A stretch of 64,000 nt of DNA, from positions 434,001 through 498,000 of the forward strand of contig NZ_CANMED010000001.1 in NCBI RefSeq assembly GCF_947496855.1, in the 5' to 3' direction. Shown in pieces: positions 55,595 through 63,871 of the stretch. Origin of the DNA: an uncultured Aquimarina sp. (GTDB lineage Bacteria; Bacteroidota; Bacteroidia; Flavobacteriales; Flavobacteriaceae). Positions within the stretch are counted from its first letter, which is position 1. Every line of letters starts with the position of its first letter. The translations under genes were made by a program, and so were the position numbers. A model generated the notes under the pieces. It saw only the letters and a program-made list of their open reading frames with translations. It was not told where the DNA came from and made no database searches.

Positions 55595-55786
55595 GAAAAA
55601 GAATGTGTTATTTAGATTAGTTTTCTTTGGAAATATAAGTATAAAAGTTTGATTTTAGTTTTATCTCAATCAATTATGCTAAATATCTCTTGATTATTCC
55701 ATCGAATATAATCCAGAAAAAATACAGCTTACCATTTCTATAGAGCAGCTGCAAAACCAATCATTATAACATTTAAGTGAACTACG

Positions 55787-55993
55787 CTATTTATTTTTAT
55801 CTATGATATCCTTAATATCAACTTCCATATAATCAGCAATTCTTTGTAGTCGTTCAAAATCTTTAGCCAGATTTTTTCTCTTTACTACATAATCTCCTGC
55901 TTGCGGACTTACTCCCAAAGTTTTAGAAATACCGTATACCGTTTTTGCTCCTTTGCTTCTTTTTAGGAGCCTTTTCAAATTCTTATTTATCAT
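55787..55993 (-). CDS. Small XRE/Cro-like DNA-binding protein
   Basis: This 68-residue basic protein reads as a single helix-turn-helix domain: TVYGISKTLGVSPQAGDYV, then DFERLQRIADYMEVDIKDII. It begins directly next to two perfect palindromes (56003-56012 and 56016-56027) and is divergent from a small secreted-protein gene, which fits autoregulation. It could be a repressor of a small regulatory unit or the remnant of a phage repressor. Confidence 0.65.
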   Translation of the reverse strand: MINKNLKRLLKRSKGAKTVYGISKTLGVSPQAGDYVVKRKNLAKDFERLQRIADYMEVDIKDIIDKNK

Positions 55994-56002
55994 AATTCAA
56001 AC

Positions 56003-56012
56003 ATACATGTAT
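56003..56012. promoter_or_regulatory. Palindromic operator candidate 1
   Basis: ATACATGTAT is a perfect 10-base palindrome 10 bases upstream of the small HTH gene. Confidence 0.4.
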
Positions 56013-56015
56013 TTT

Positions 56016-56027
56016 TTGAATATTCAA
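56016..56027. promoter_or_regulatory. Palindromic operator candidate 2
   Basis: TTGAATATTCAA is a perfect 12-base palindrome 4 bases from candidate 1, in the divergent promoter region of the HTH gene and the gene at 56108. Confidence 0.45.
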
Positions 56028-56107
56028 ATAAAATTTTATTAAAAAAATATTTGTATAATCAAATTATATATGTATATTCGTCAGAACAAATCCAAAAAAC
56101 ATCACTT

Positions 56108-56455
56108 ATGAAACTCCTTATTATTACTACATTGTTCTGTGTATCTTTTAGCTATGCAACAACAAATCCGAGAAACGAAAAAGAAAAAGTTGAAAAAGAG
56201 AAGAAGAGTGGTAAAGAAGAAAATTCATTAGTTTCCAAAAATTTTCATTCTGTAAAAAAATGGAAAATGACAATTGAATATACCAGCGGAGAAGTGATTT
56301 CTAAAACAATTACCTTAGATCAAAATTCATACGTTAGTCCAATGGAAAGCGCATTTATTGAAGCGGAAAAATATATGAAAACATTAAAAAATGTAAAAAG
56401 TTATAATGTGTCTCCGGTTGCAGGCAACTCTTTTGTTTTGTTAGCTGGAAACTGA
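56108..56455 (+). CDS. Small secreted hypothetical protein
   Basis: This 115-residue protein has a signal peptide (LLIITTLFCVSFSYA) from ATG 56108; the frame is open further up to a TTG at 56051, but that part does not look coding. A Lys/Glu-rich linker and a small alpha/beta domain follow (KKWKMTIEYTSGEVISKTIT, then EAEKYMKTLKNVKSY). I recognise no family. It is divergent from the small HTH gene and may be its target. Confidence 0.6.
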   Translation: MKLLIITTLFCVSFSYATTNPRNEKEKVEKEKKSGKEENSLVSKNFHSVKKWKMTIEYTSGEVISKTITLDQNSYVSPMESAFIEAEKYMKTLKNVKSYNVSPVAGNSFVLLAGN

Positions 56456-56507
56456 AAACCTCAAATGAGTCTCGAAACTACTACTGAGATGATATACCTA
56501 CTTTGAT

Positions 56508-56538
56508 AAAAAAGGCAGTTAATTAGACTGCCCTTTTT
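56508..56538. terminator. Bidirectional terminator
   Basis: AAAAGGCAGT pairs with ACTGCC-CTTTT with one bulged C, flanked by A- and T-runs. It sits between the convergent genes at 56108 and 56537 and reaches the stop codon of the latter. Confidence 0.7.
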
Positions 56539-57595
56539 AATTTATAGTAAATCTTAATGAATACTGTTGATTAATACTTTCTTTATTAGATCCGTTTTTG
56601 ATTTCCTTATCAAATAATCGACTTAGATTATTACCTGCTAAATCTTCAATTTCCGGATTACATAAAATTTGATAATTACCTTTTTTCCAAGGTTCTTTTG
56701 GTTGGAAAGAAAGTATAGTTTCTTGCTCTAATAGTTGCCACATCCCTTTTACTTCTAGCGTATTACTATCGACTATATTAATATTATCTTGGAGGCTACC
56801 ATAATCCATGGGTTCACTACAATGAACTAAGAGCTTTGAAATAGAATTGATTTTCGGAATATCTATTTTCCAGTCATCTATAGTTGGTTTTATGCGATCC
56901 GTATTTCCTATATTGAAAGAATGTATAAAATCTTTTTGCATAGAAATCCCATTACTATCTTTTATATCCTTTGTAACTATTAAACGATAGGTATCTTTAT
57001 TAAAAACACGTCCTAATTGTTTATTTGGACCTAGACCTCGTTTTTGTCTTCCAGGTTCTATCCATAAGGTTAAGAGTTTTCTATCATTAGAAATAAGTGG
57101 GTTTTCTAATGGAAGTATAGTTCTCGATAGTGTATCCCCTGCTAAGTTGATAAATCTTATGTGATCATATACTGAAGCAGTGTTAATTGGTTTTGAAAAT
57201 CGGATATATAATTTTAAAATATTGGAAGGTAGGATAGGAGTCGAAGGATAGACTTCTGTTACCGAGAGAGATTCGTAGTTTTTGGGAATTGTTAGTTCAA
57301 AATATTCTATAATATGATTATATACTAAAGTGTATTTTTGATTCCATCCAAACGGGACTATAGGTATAAATAGAATTCCTTCATTTGTCTGAAGGGTTTT
57401 TCCCAGAACTGGAGTAGAAGAACCTAGCTTATCCTCAGGGATCTCACCTATAAATGCGACAATTCTTTCTTCTGATACGTTGCCTTTTTTTATAAGAATT
57501 TGGTTTTTAGTAACAGTAAAATCTAGCGATGACTGCGCTTGAGTTACTTGTATTAGACTTATAAAAACTAATAAAATCTCGAAAAAATTCTTCAC
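56537..57595 (-). CDS. Secreted protein with SbsA-type Ig-like domains
   Basis: This 352-residue protein has a signal peptide (IFISL region ending VTQAQS). It has two Ig-like segments of the SbsA/Big_5 type: one around VTEVYPSTPILPSNILKLYI and a second around LLVHCSEPMDYGSLQDNINI with the late PEIEDLAGNNLSR motif. Such domains usually mediate binding at the cell surface. The start is GTG at 57595. It follows the gene at 57642 by 46 bases on the same strand and is probably its operon partner. Confidence 0.65.
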   Translation of the reverse strand: MKNFFEILLVFISLIQVTQAQSSLDFTVTKNQILIKKGNVSEERIVAFIGEIPEDKLGSSTPVLGKTLQTNEGILFIPIVPFGWNQKYTLVYNHIIEYFELTIPKNYESLSVTEVYPSTPILPSNILKLYIRFSKPINTASVYDHIRFINLAGDTLSRTILPLENPLISNDRKLLTLWIEPGRQKRGLGPNKQLGRVFNKDTYRLIVTKDIKDSNGISMQKDFIHSFNIGNTDRIKPTIDDWKIDIPKINSISKLLVHCSEPMDYGSLQDNINIVDSNTLEVKGMWQLLEQETILSFQPKEPWKKGNYQILCNPEIEDLAGNNLSRLFDKEIKNGSNKESINQQYSLRFTIN

Positions 57596-57641
57596 AATAA
57601 AGTTTCAATAAAAAGAAATGAGTTGTGCGTTATGAACCTAA

Positions 57642-58748
57642 TTATTTCACCCACCAACTATTTCCTGTTTTTAGTGCTAAATTTCCATTGGATTCTCTTT
57701 GTACCATAATAAAACTATCACCTAGTTTATCTAGTTGTTGTACATTAACAAATGGCAGGTTTACATAATCTACACCAACGGCAGCTCCTTTTTTAACAAC
57801 AGGTGTGGTAAGAGAGCCTTTATATGCTTCGAGGTCTTTAAAATCTATTTTCATTAATGGTCTATTACTATTAGCAATAAGTAAATAACGATTTCCTTCG
57901 TTTTCAATCTCAATCATATCTATTGGAGAGTTTCCGCTTCCTAGTTCAGCAACAGTTCTACCTTTATTGTGTTCGCTAGGTTTAATTTCATTCATCGGAA
58001 AAACTACTAATGGAGTGCACGTATAGCTAGCAACTAGGTGTGGATTTCCATTAATATCAGTTGGGATAAATGCTTTTATTGGAGCATGAGTCTCGTATTT
58101 TCCATGTGCAGCGTGATAAATTTCTAACGAGCTATAATTTTGTTTTTCACTAAATGGAAAATCAATTGATCTAAATGTAGAAGCAAACTCTTGATTACTC
58201 AAACCAGATAACAACACTTTTCCTTCTATATATTTAATATCAGCCACGGCCCATTTACGTAGTTTTCGGCCTCTACGATCTTTTGCTTCTTCGGTTACGG
58301 GATTTATTAAAATTGTTTTACTATAAGAAACATTATCAAGGGGAACCTGCTTTAGTATATTATCTTCTACTCTTAGTAATATAGGAACTCCTGAGCTGTG
58401 ATTGATAGATAGGTAGATATTGTCATTACCTGGATTAACCACCATATCCGTAATCTGTATCTGATCGATGGTAGTACCCATCATATCAGCTATTAGTTTA
58501 TCTAATTGATCTAATTTCACTTTAGAATTATCTATTTTTGGATGTTCACTAAGATCTACCGCTACAATCTGGGCGGCATTACTGTCGCCAATAAAAAGAA
58601 TACCTTCAGGACCAAACGTCATTTTGTGAATAGAAGTAATGCCTGGATTTCCGGTTTTGAAATTTGTTTTTAATGAAGAATTTGCTTGAGCATTATTAAC
58701 AAAAAAAGATAAGATCAATGAAATAATAAAAGAGGTGAGTGTTTTCAT
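57642..58748 (-). CDS. Secreted beta-propeller-like hypothetical protein
   Basis: This 368-residue protein has a signal peptide (FIISLILSFFVNNAQA). Repeats follow that look like propeller blades (MTFGPEGILFIGDSNAAQIV, MVVNPGNDNIYLSIN, DIKYIEGKVLLSGLSN, NEGNRYLLIANSNRPL). No catalytic motif is visible. It may bind a ligand or partner in the periplasm or at the surface. It heads a two-gene unit with the Ig-like gene. Confidence 0.65.
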   Translation of the reverse strand: MKTLTSFIISLILSFFVNNAQANSSLKTNFKTGNPGITSIHKMTFGPEGILFIGDSNAAQIVAVDLSEHPKIDNSKVKLDQLDKLIADMMGTTIDQIQITDMVVNPGNDNIYLSINHSSGVPILLRVEDNILKQVPLDNVSYSKTILINPVTEEAKDRRGRKLRKWAVADIKYIEGKVLLSGLSNQEFASTFRSIDFPFSEKQNYSSLEIYHAAHGKYETHAPIKAFIPTDINGNPHLVASYTCTPLVVFPMNEIKPSEHNKGRTVAELGSGNSPIDMIEIENEGNRYLLIANSNRPLMKIDFKDLEAYKGSLTTPVVKKGAAVGVDYVNLPFVNVQQLDKLGDSFIMVQRESNGNLALKTGNSWWVK

Positions 58749-58952
58749 GATTTGTGATTTATGAATAGATCAATAGTTTTAAAAGTAATAAAAATGAATA
58801 ATTCTTAGAGTTAAATAATTGCCAATACTGTAGTTGATATCGAACCTAACTGATGAACATCGAGTAACTTTTTGCTTATTTTTAGTCTTTTGAAATATTT
58901 GAAACTGGAAAAAAGGATGCTATTTCCCGGTTCATATTATCATTACTTTTTA

Positions 58953-59279
58953 TTAATTCAATTCTTCCTCACCTACAGGCTCACTAGCTGTAGATATTCT
59001 AGAGTTGTTAAATCCATGGTCATTATTGAAGTATACGTAAATTGGATTTTCATTTCGTAACATGTTAATCAAATGTTGTAATTGATTGTAATGATAAAAG
59101 AAACTATAATAGGAACCGGATTGTTTAGCAACAGGAAGAACTGCATTAAGATCCTCTCTAAACCTAACCGAGCAGGTTTGTTCACTAGATCCTCCTAGAA
59201 TTAAATTTGTTTTACTTGTACTTCTGGAAGACTAATTATAATACGTATACGTTTGAACTTGAAAAGATGATTGCGCCAT
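58953..59279 (-). pseudogene. Small gene interrupted by one in-frame TAG codon
   Basis: Read from ATG 59279 the frame gives MAQSSFQVQTYTYYN, then TAG (codon 16, 59232-59234), then 92 sense codons to TAA at 58953. The part after TAG looks like real protein (LILGGSSEQTCSVRFRED, SGSYYSFFYHYNQLQHLI, NPIYVYFNNDHGFNN). No ATG, GTG or TTG follows soon after the TAG. Either a recent nonsense mutation inactivated the gene, or the amber codon is read through. The family is not recognised. It lies about 100 bases downstream of the LytTR regulator gene on the same strand. Confidence 0.6.
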
Positions 59280-59378
59280 AATTATTTATTTTTGTATAAC
59301 GCAATTTATATTTTGTTAGCTCAAGTATAAAGAGTTCAATAACTGATAATTAGTAGAAAAAAGGCCCTTTTATTCAAT

Positions 59379-60050
59379 TTAAAATAACTGCTCTTTAACT
59401 AATTCATAGTAAGTAGCGCTTACTGGTATTTTTATTTCCGATAAGAAAAGATCTTTTCCTTTTAACGAGGTGACTTTATGTTTATTGATTATAAATGAAC
59501 GATGAACCCTCATAAAAGAGCTATCTGGTAATGTTTCATTAAGAGATTTTAATGTTTGATGGCTCATTACTTTTTTATTGATTGTATTAAAAACAACATA
59601 TTCGCTATCGCTTTCGACATAAAGAATGTCGTTATATTTAATTTTGTACAAATCATATCCTGATTTAATGGTAATGGTCTCTTCGCCATCTACAGATGTA
59701 ATATTTTTTTTAATTTTATTCACAGCAACTAAAAACCGATTAAAAGTAATAGGTTTCAGTAAATAATCTAATGCGTTTAATTCAAATCCTTCTAATGCAT
59801 ATTCAGAATAAGCAGTTGTAAAAATAACTTGTGTGGATGAAGGAATTATTTTTGCGAAATCAGTGCCTTTTAATTCTGGCATTTGAATATCTAAGAAGAC
59901 TAGATCTACAGGTTGTTTTTTAAGCGATTCTATAGCCTCAATAGGGCTTTCGAACGAGCCAACTATATCAATAAAATCTAACTTATTGATATACGTTTTT
60001 AGAAGAGCTCTTGCTAATTCTTCGTCATCTATTATAAGGCATTTAAACAT
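59379..60050 (-). CDS. LytTR-family response regulator
   Basis: This 223-residue protein has an N-terminal receiver (CLIIDDEELARALL; phospho-acceptor Asp in LVFLDIQMPEL; Lys in LDYLLKPI). A C-terminal LytTR DNA-binding domain follows (ILYVESDSEYVVF, then FMRVHRSFIINKHKV). The frame opens at TTG 60056, but ATG 60050 is preferred. It overlaps the kinase gene and is its partner. The target is probably the divergent EF-hand/YHYH/SCO unit, though LytTR sites cannot be assigned by eye. Confidence 0.92.
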   Translation of the reverse strand: MFKCLIIDDEELARALLKTYINKLDFIDIVGSFESPIEAIESLKKQPVDLVFLDIQMPELKGTDFAKIIPSSTQVIFTTAYSEYALEGFELNALDYLLKPITFNRFLVAVNKIKKNITSVDGEETITIKSGYDLYKIKYNDILYVESDSEYVVFNTINKKVMSHQTLKSLNETLPDSSFMRVHRSFIINKHKVTSLKGKDLFLSEIKIPVSATYYELVKEQLF

Positions 60051-61062
60051 TATCAATAAATTTTATGTTTAACATAATCTCAAATATTTCTTTAGATTCA
60101 TTAATTTCTAATTGATGTGATTCTGGATATAATATACTCAATCTTTTTTTAACATTTTCTAATCCAATTCCACCAACATTATCTTTTTGTATCTTTTCTT
60201 TTGGAATACTGTTCTCAATCTGAAATACAATATTTTGTGATGTAACATTAATTCTGATATGTATATAAGAACCATTATTTTTCTCAATATTACTATGCTT
60301 AAATGCATTTTCAATAAAAGGGATGAATAGCATTGGAGCTATCATCAAATTATTGTCAGATACATTAAAATTTGTTTTTATTGGATATGATTTACTGCTT
60401 TTTAGCGAAAATAATTTGATGTAATTTTCGATATAAGTAATTTCTTTTTCGAGAGGTACTAAAGGTCGTTCACATTCATATAAAACATATCGAAGCATAT
60501 TGGATAAATAACTAATGCTTTGTTGTGTTTTATCAGAATCCATTACTGAAAGTGCGTAAATATTATTAAGAGAATTAAATAAAAAATGTGGATTAATCTG
60601 TGATTTAAGAAGTTTAAGTTCAGTCTGAAGGTTTTCATTTTTACTCCGGATAGTTTCTTCTTCTTTCTTTTGTGCAAAAAGGAAAGTCTCTATAAATGTA
60701 GCAATTACATATGAAATGGTTAAAAACAATAATGTAATCAAAAACTTGGATGGAGGTCTTCTAGGTAAACGTCTGAATTCTTCAACCGGAGGCATTCTTG
60801 GGGGAGTAAATAGATTAGAAGAAATAAATGTGCATATACCAATCGCCGAAATAGAGATTACTAAAAAGAGTACATATTTTTTCTTAAATAAAAATTTCTC
60901 TGCAAGATAAAATATAAGGCCTGCTATAAGAAAAACCTGAAAGCTGAACATTAATAAGTTTTCTATAAACAATCTACGATTACCCACTTGACCCAATGAT
61001 AGAATTATCCAGACAGTTAACCATAAAAGTATTTGAAAAAAAAATCTTTTTGATGTACTCAT
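60043..61062 (-). CDS. LytS-type sensor histidine kinase (His_kinase family)
   Basis: This 339-residue membrane kinase has four N-terminal helices (to about residue 130) with a proline/arginine-rich loop between helices. The phospho-acceptor His lies in LKSQINPHFLFNSLNNIY, and an ATPase domain follows (PFIENAFKH, then GGIGLENVKKRLSILYP). It signals to the LytTR regulator encoded downstream. It is divergent from the EF-hand gene with 190 bases between. Confidence 0.92.
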   Translation of the reverse strand: MSTSKRFFFQILLWLTVWIILSLGQVGNRRLFIENLLMFSFQVFLIAGLIFYLAEKFLFKKKYVLFLVISISAIGICTFISSNLFTPPRMPPVEEFRRLPRRPPSKFLITLLFLTISYVIATFIETFLFAQKKEEETIRSKNENLQTELKLLKSQINPHFLFNSLNNIYALSVMDSDKTQQSISYLSNMLRYVLYECERPLVPLEKEITYIENYIKLFSLKSSKSYPIKTNFNVSDNNLMIAPMLFIPFIENAFKHSNIEKNNGSYIHIRINVTSQNIVFQIENSIPKEKIQKDNVGGIGLENVKKRLSILYPESHQLEINESKEIFEIMLNIKFIDNV

Positions 61063-61252
61063 ATTGCAAATTAATGAAAAATAAAGTCAGTGATTTTGTA
61101 AAATCCAATGTAAACCCTTTTTATACATACTTTCTATACGTTAAAAACGATCATCTACTGAAAAGATAGTGTTATTCACTGATAACAGAGATTTATACTA
61201 CTACTTTTGATTAATTTAATAGTCTATATAAGAAATAATAATACGTATAGAT

Positions 61253-61561
61253 ATGAATTTAAGAAGAAACAAAATGAATTTAGGATTGATAATAGGATTG
61301 GTAACTATTATGGTGTCTTGTACATCAAATGCTCAGTCTAAAGACAGAAAAGATAGAGATCAAAAACCTCCAAGTGTAGAAGAAATCTTTAAAATGATGG
61401 ATTCCGACGAGGATGGGAAACTAACTAAAGAAGAAGTAAAAGGACCATTGAAAAGAGACTTTTCTAAAATCGATATGGATGAAGATGGATTCATCACAAA
61501 AGAAGAACTAGAGAAAGCACCTAAACCAGAAAGAAAAGATCCTCCAAACAGAGAACAATAA
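61253..61561 (+). CDS. EF-hand lipoprotein
   Basis: This 102-residue lipoprotein has a signal ending in MVSCTSN, a basic linker and two canonical EF-hand loops (DSDEDGKLTKEE and DMDEDGFITKEE), each with the Asp/Glu set for calcium. It is the first gene of a unit with YHYH, MORN-repeat and SCO-type proteins, divergent from a LytS/LytTR pair. It probably binds calcium in the periplasm; its partner is unknown. Confidence 0.85.
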   Translation: MNLRRNKMNLGLIIGLVTIMVSCTSNAQSKDRKDRDQKPPSVEEIFKMMDSDEDGKLTKEEVKGPLKRDFSKIDMDEDGFITKEELEKAPKPERKDPPNREQ

Positions 61562-61592
61562 TATAACATTAATGAACTAAATCGAAAAAATA

Positions 61593-62369
61593 ATGAATCT
61601 TAACTTGAAAAAAAATAAAATAGTGGCAACAATATTTGGACTATTCGTGTTAGTCATTACTTTAATAGCTTGTAGTAATGATGATAACAACATTGATATT
61701 ACCGATGATGATGGGACAGTAGCTGAGCTTCATGCAGCTTTTGCTGAGTTCGATACAGACGAAACGGATATTTATCTAGATGGCTCTAATGTGGTTATAG
61801 AAACTACCGGAAGACCAAATCATACTAGCTCTTATTGGGGACAAGGTAATGCGTTATACATAGATGAACCTGATGTTGCAGCAACACCAAGTTTGATTCC
61901 TAATTATGATGCCTCCGCTACATTAATGGTTTCTACTGATCCTCAATTGGCTAGTAATACAACTGCTACATCTCTTGGAGCTATTGGGATAGCTATAAGT
62001 GGAGCAGCGCTTTTTAATGATCAAGAAGGTAACGGTGCTTTAGATCAAGCTGCAGCATCCTTAGATTATTCTGGAGGGCATATTGGCCCATCAGAATATC
62101 ATTATCATTTAGAACCGAGAGCATGGTCAGACGATGATGAGGATCTTATAGGAATTATTGCGGATGGCTTTTTTATTTATGGCAGAAAATGTAATTCTTT
62201 AGGAACATACCCAATTGATTTAGATGCGTCTGGAGGACATACAAGTACTACCCAGCATATTGATGAAGCTGAATATCATTATCATATAATCAATGAGTTA
62301 TATTCTACGACAGGTAGTTATATAGTTTTTGCTGGACCATATAATGGAACTCCAAATGCGGTTAATTAA
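61593..62369 (+). CDS. YHYH-domain lipoprotein
   Basis: This 258-residue lipoprotein has its lipobox at VITLIACSND. Two YHYH motifs occur: EYHYHLEPRAW and EYHYHIINELY, with GIIADGFFIYGR between. This is the YHYH family, secreted and possibly metal-binding through the His clusters. It follows the EF-hand gene by 31 bases, and the next gene overlaps its end by 14 bases. Confidence 0.88.
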   Translation: MNLNLKKNKIVATIFGLFVLVITLIACSNDDNNIDITDDDGTVAELHAAFAEFDTDETDIYLDGSNVVIETTGRPNHTSSYWGQGNALYIDEPDVAATPSLIPNYDASATLMVSTDPQLASNTTATSLGAIGIAISGAALFNDQEGNGALDQAAASLDYSGGHIGPSEYHYHLEPRAWSDDDEDLIGIIADGFFIYGRKCNSLGTYPIDLDASGGHTSTTQHIDEAEYHYHIINELYSTTGSYIVFAGPYNGTPNAVN

Positions 62370-62961
62370 AATAAATTATATCGCCATTTTCCTTTGTTTG
62401 ATCAGTTGTGAAAATATTTCAGAGAGTATAGAACTATACACTGAAAATGTTACAAATATTCATAATAAACGGGTGTTTAAGAAAAAGTTGGTTCTTAAAT
62501 CAAATGAAGGAAAATGGTATTATAATAATCAACTTTTTTCTGGATATGCAATGAGTTATCATCCAAATAACGTTTTAGAAGAAAAGGTTGGTTATTATAA
62601 AGGAAAAAAACAGGGAATTGCCCAAAAATGGTTTTCTGATGGAACGCTACGCAAGCAATGTTTTTATAAAAGTAATCGTCTTGATGGAGTAGTAGAAATC
62701 TGGTGGAGTAATGGATCTTTAGCTTCAAAATCAAATTATATAAATGGAAAAAAGCATGGGATTCAGCAAAAATGGTATCCAACCGGACAGTTATCGAAGC
62801 AAACCAATATAAATTATGGGAAAGAAGAGGGGATGCAAAAAGCTTGGTTAGAAAATGGTAAGATATATGTTAACTATGAGGCTAAAAATGGTCGTGTTTT
62901 TGGTCTTAGACGCTCAAATTTATGTTATGAACTGGAAAAAGAAGTTGTACAATATCAATAA
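62356..62961 (+). CDS. YwqK-like MORN-repeat lipoprotein
   Basis: This 201-residue lipoprotein from ATG 62356 has its lipobox at FLCLISCEN. MORN-like repeats follow (GYYKGKKQGIAQKWFSDG, NRLDGVVEIWWSNGSL, GKKHGIQQKWYPTGQL). Homologs are often labelled antitoxin YwqK, but there is no toxin gene here, so that name should not be taken as function. It overlaps the YHYH gene by 14 bases and precedes the SCO gene by one base. Confidence 0.8.
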   Translation: MRLIKINYIAIFLCLISCENISESIELYTENVTNIHNKRVFKKKLVLKSNEGKWYYNNQLFSGYAMSYHPNNVLEEKVGYYKGKKQGIAQKWFSDGTLRKQCFYKSNRLDGVVEIWWSNGSLASKSNYINGKKHGIQQKWYPTGQLSKQTNINYGKEEGMQKAWLENGKIYVNYEAKNGRVFGLRRSNLCYELEKEVVQYQ

Positions 62962-62962
62962 A

Positions 62963-63619
62963 ATGGTATACTTAATTGTTGCTTTATTGGTTTTTATAAG
63001 TGGTTGTAAAGATTATAAAGTAGAAGAAACAAGTAGGGTAGAATCACTACCTTATTTTAATGAAGCTACATTTACTCCACATTGGTTGACGCCCGGTAGT
63101 CAGGAAGAAAAAGAATTTCATGTAATACCGGATTTTACCCTGGTAAATCAACTTGGAGATACGATTTCAAATAAAACTTTTGAAAATAAAATATATATAA
63201 CAGATTTCTTTTTTACTACCTGTCCAGGCATCTGTCCAAAAATGACCGAAAATATGAATAAGCTTCAGAAAGAATTTAAAGCAGATTCAACCATATTGTT
63301 ATTATCGCATTCTGTAACTCCTGAACATGATTCTGTTCCTGTTTTACTAAAATATGCTAAAGAGAAAGAAATTATTGATAATAAATGGCACCTAGTGACT
63401 GGTGATAGAAAGCAGATTTATGATTTAGGAAGGAATCATTATTTTGTAGAAGAGGATCTGGGAGTGGAAAAGGATGAAGAAGATTTCTTGCATACAGAGA
63501 ATTTTTTGTTAATTGATAAAAACAGACATATCCGTGGGATTTATAATGGTCTGAATAGGACGTCAATTAAACAACTTATAGTTGATATTAATACTTTGAA
63601 ATCAGAAACGAATTTTTAA
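62963..63619 (+). CDS. SCO1/SenC-family copper protein, lipoprotein
   Basis: This 218-residue lipoprotein from ATG 62963 has its lipobox at VFISGCKD. A thioredoxin-fold SCO domain follows with the copper motif TTCPGICPKM and the distal His in FLHTENFLL. SCO proteins bind copper and help assemble cytochrome oxidase, or act in thiol redox control. The ATG lies one base after the previous stop. The unit of four lipoproteins suggests a shared envelope metal or redox role. Confidence 0.9.
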   Translation: MVYLIVALLVFISGCKDYKVEETSRVESLPYFNEATFTPHWLTPGSQEEKEFHVIPDFTLVNQLGDTISNKTFENKIYITDFFFTTCPGICPKMTENMNKLQKEFKADSTILLLSHSVTPEHDSVPVLLKYAKEKEIIDNKWHLVTGDRKQIYDLGRNHYFVEEDLGVEKDEEDFLHTENFLLIDKNRHIRGIYNGLNRTSIKQLIVDINTLKSETNF

Positions 63620-63709
63620 AAATTTATTAGCCAAAGACTATAAAACTGAAGATTTAGTATTTTTTGTATTTATGGAAAGATTTATTTTTGAAAGAACTTT
63701 TAATAATAT

Positions 63710-63745
63710 GAAAGGCTGAATCCTTAAGAATTCAGCCTTTCTTTA
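63710..63745 (+). terminator. Intrinsic terminator of the SCO unit
   Basis: GAAAGGCTGAAT (63710-63721) pairs perfectly with ATTCAGCCTTTC (63730-63741), followed by TTTAT. Confidence 0.85.
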
Positions 63746-63871
63746 TATCAATCATCTAGTCTAAACTATTCTTCATAGCAATTTCACCCCATTGACTTTT
63801 CTATCAAGTAGTTTTAATTAAATAATTGATTTATCTATCTATCTATGCTTTTTTATGTATACCATGTTTTA

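Noticed and set aside
58872-59060. Plus-strand ORF of 62 codons
   Set aside because: It is the antisense shadow of the amber-interrupted minus-strand gene, whose sequence is far more protein-like.
62356-62961. Toxin-antitoxin system suggested by the YwqK-type name
   Set aside because: No toxin-like gene is adjacent; the neighbours are YHYH and SCO lipoproteins, and the protein itself is a lipoprotein with MORN repeats.
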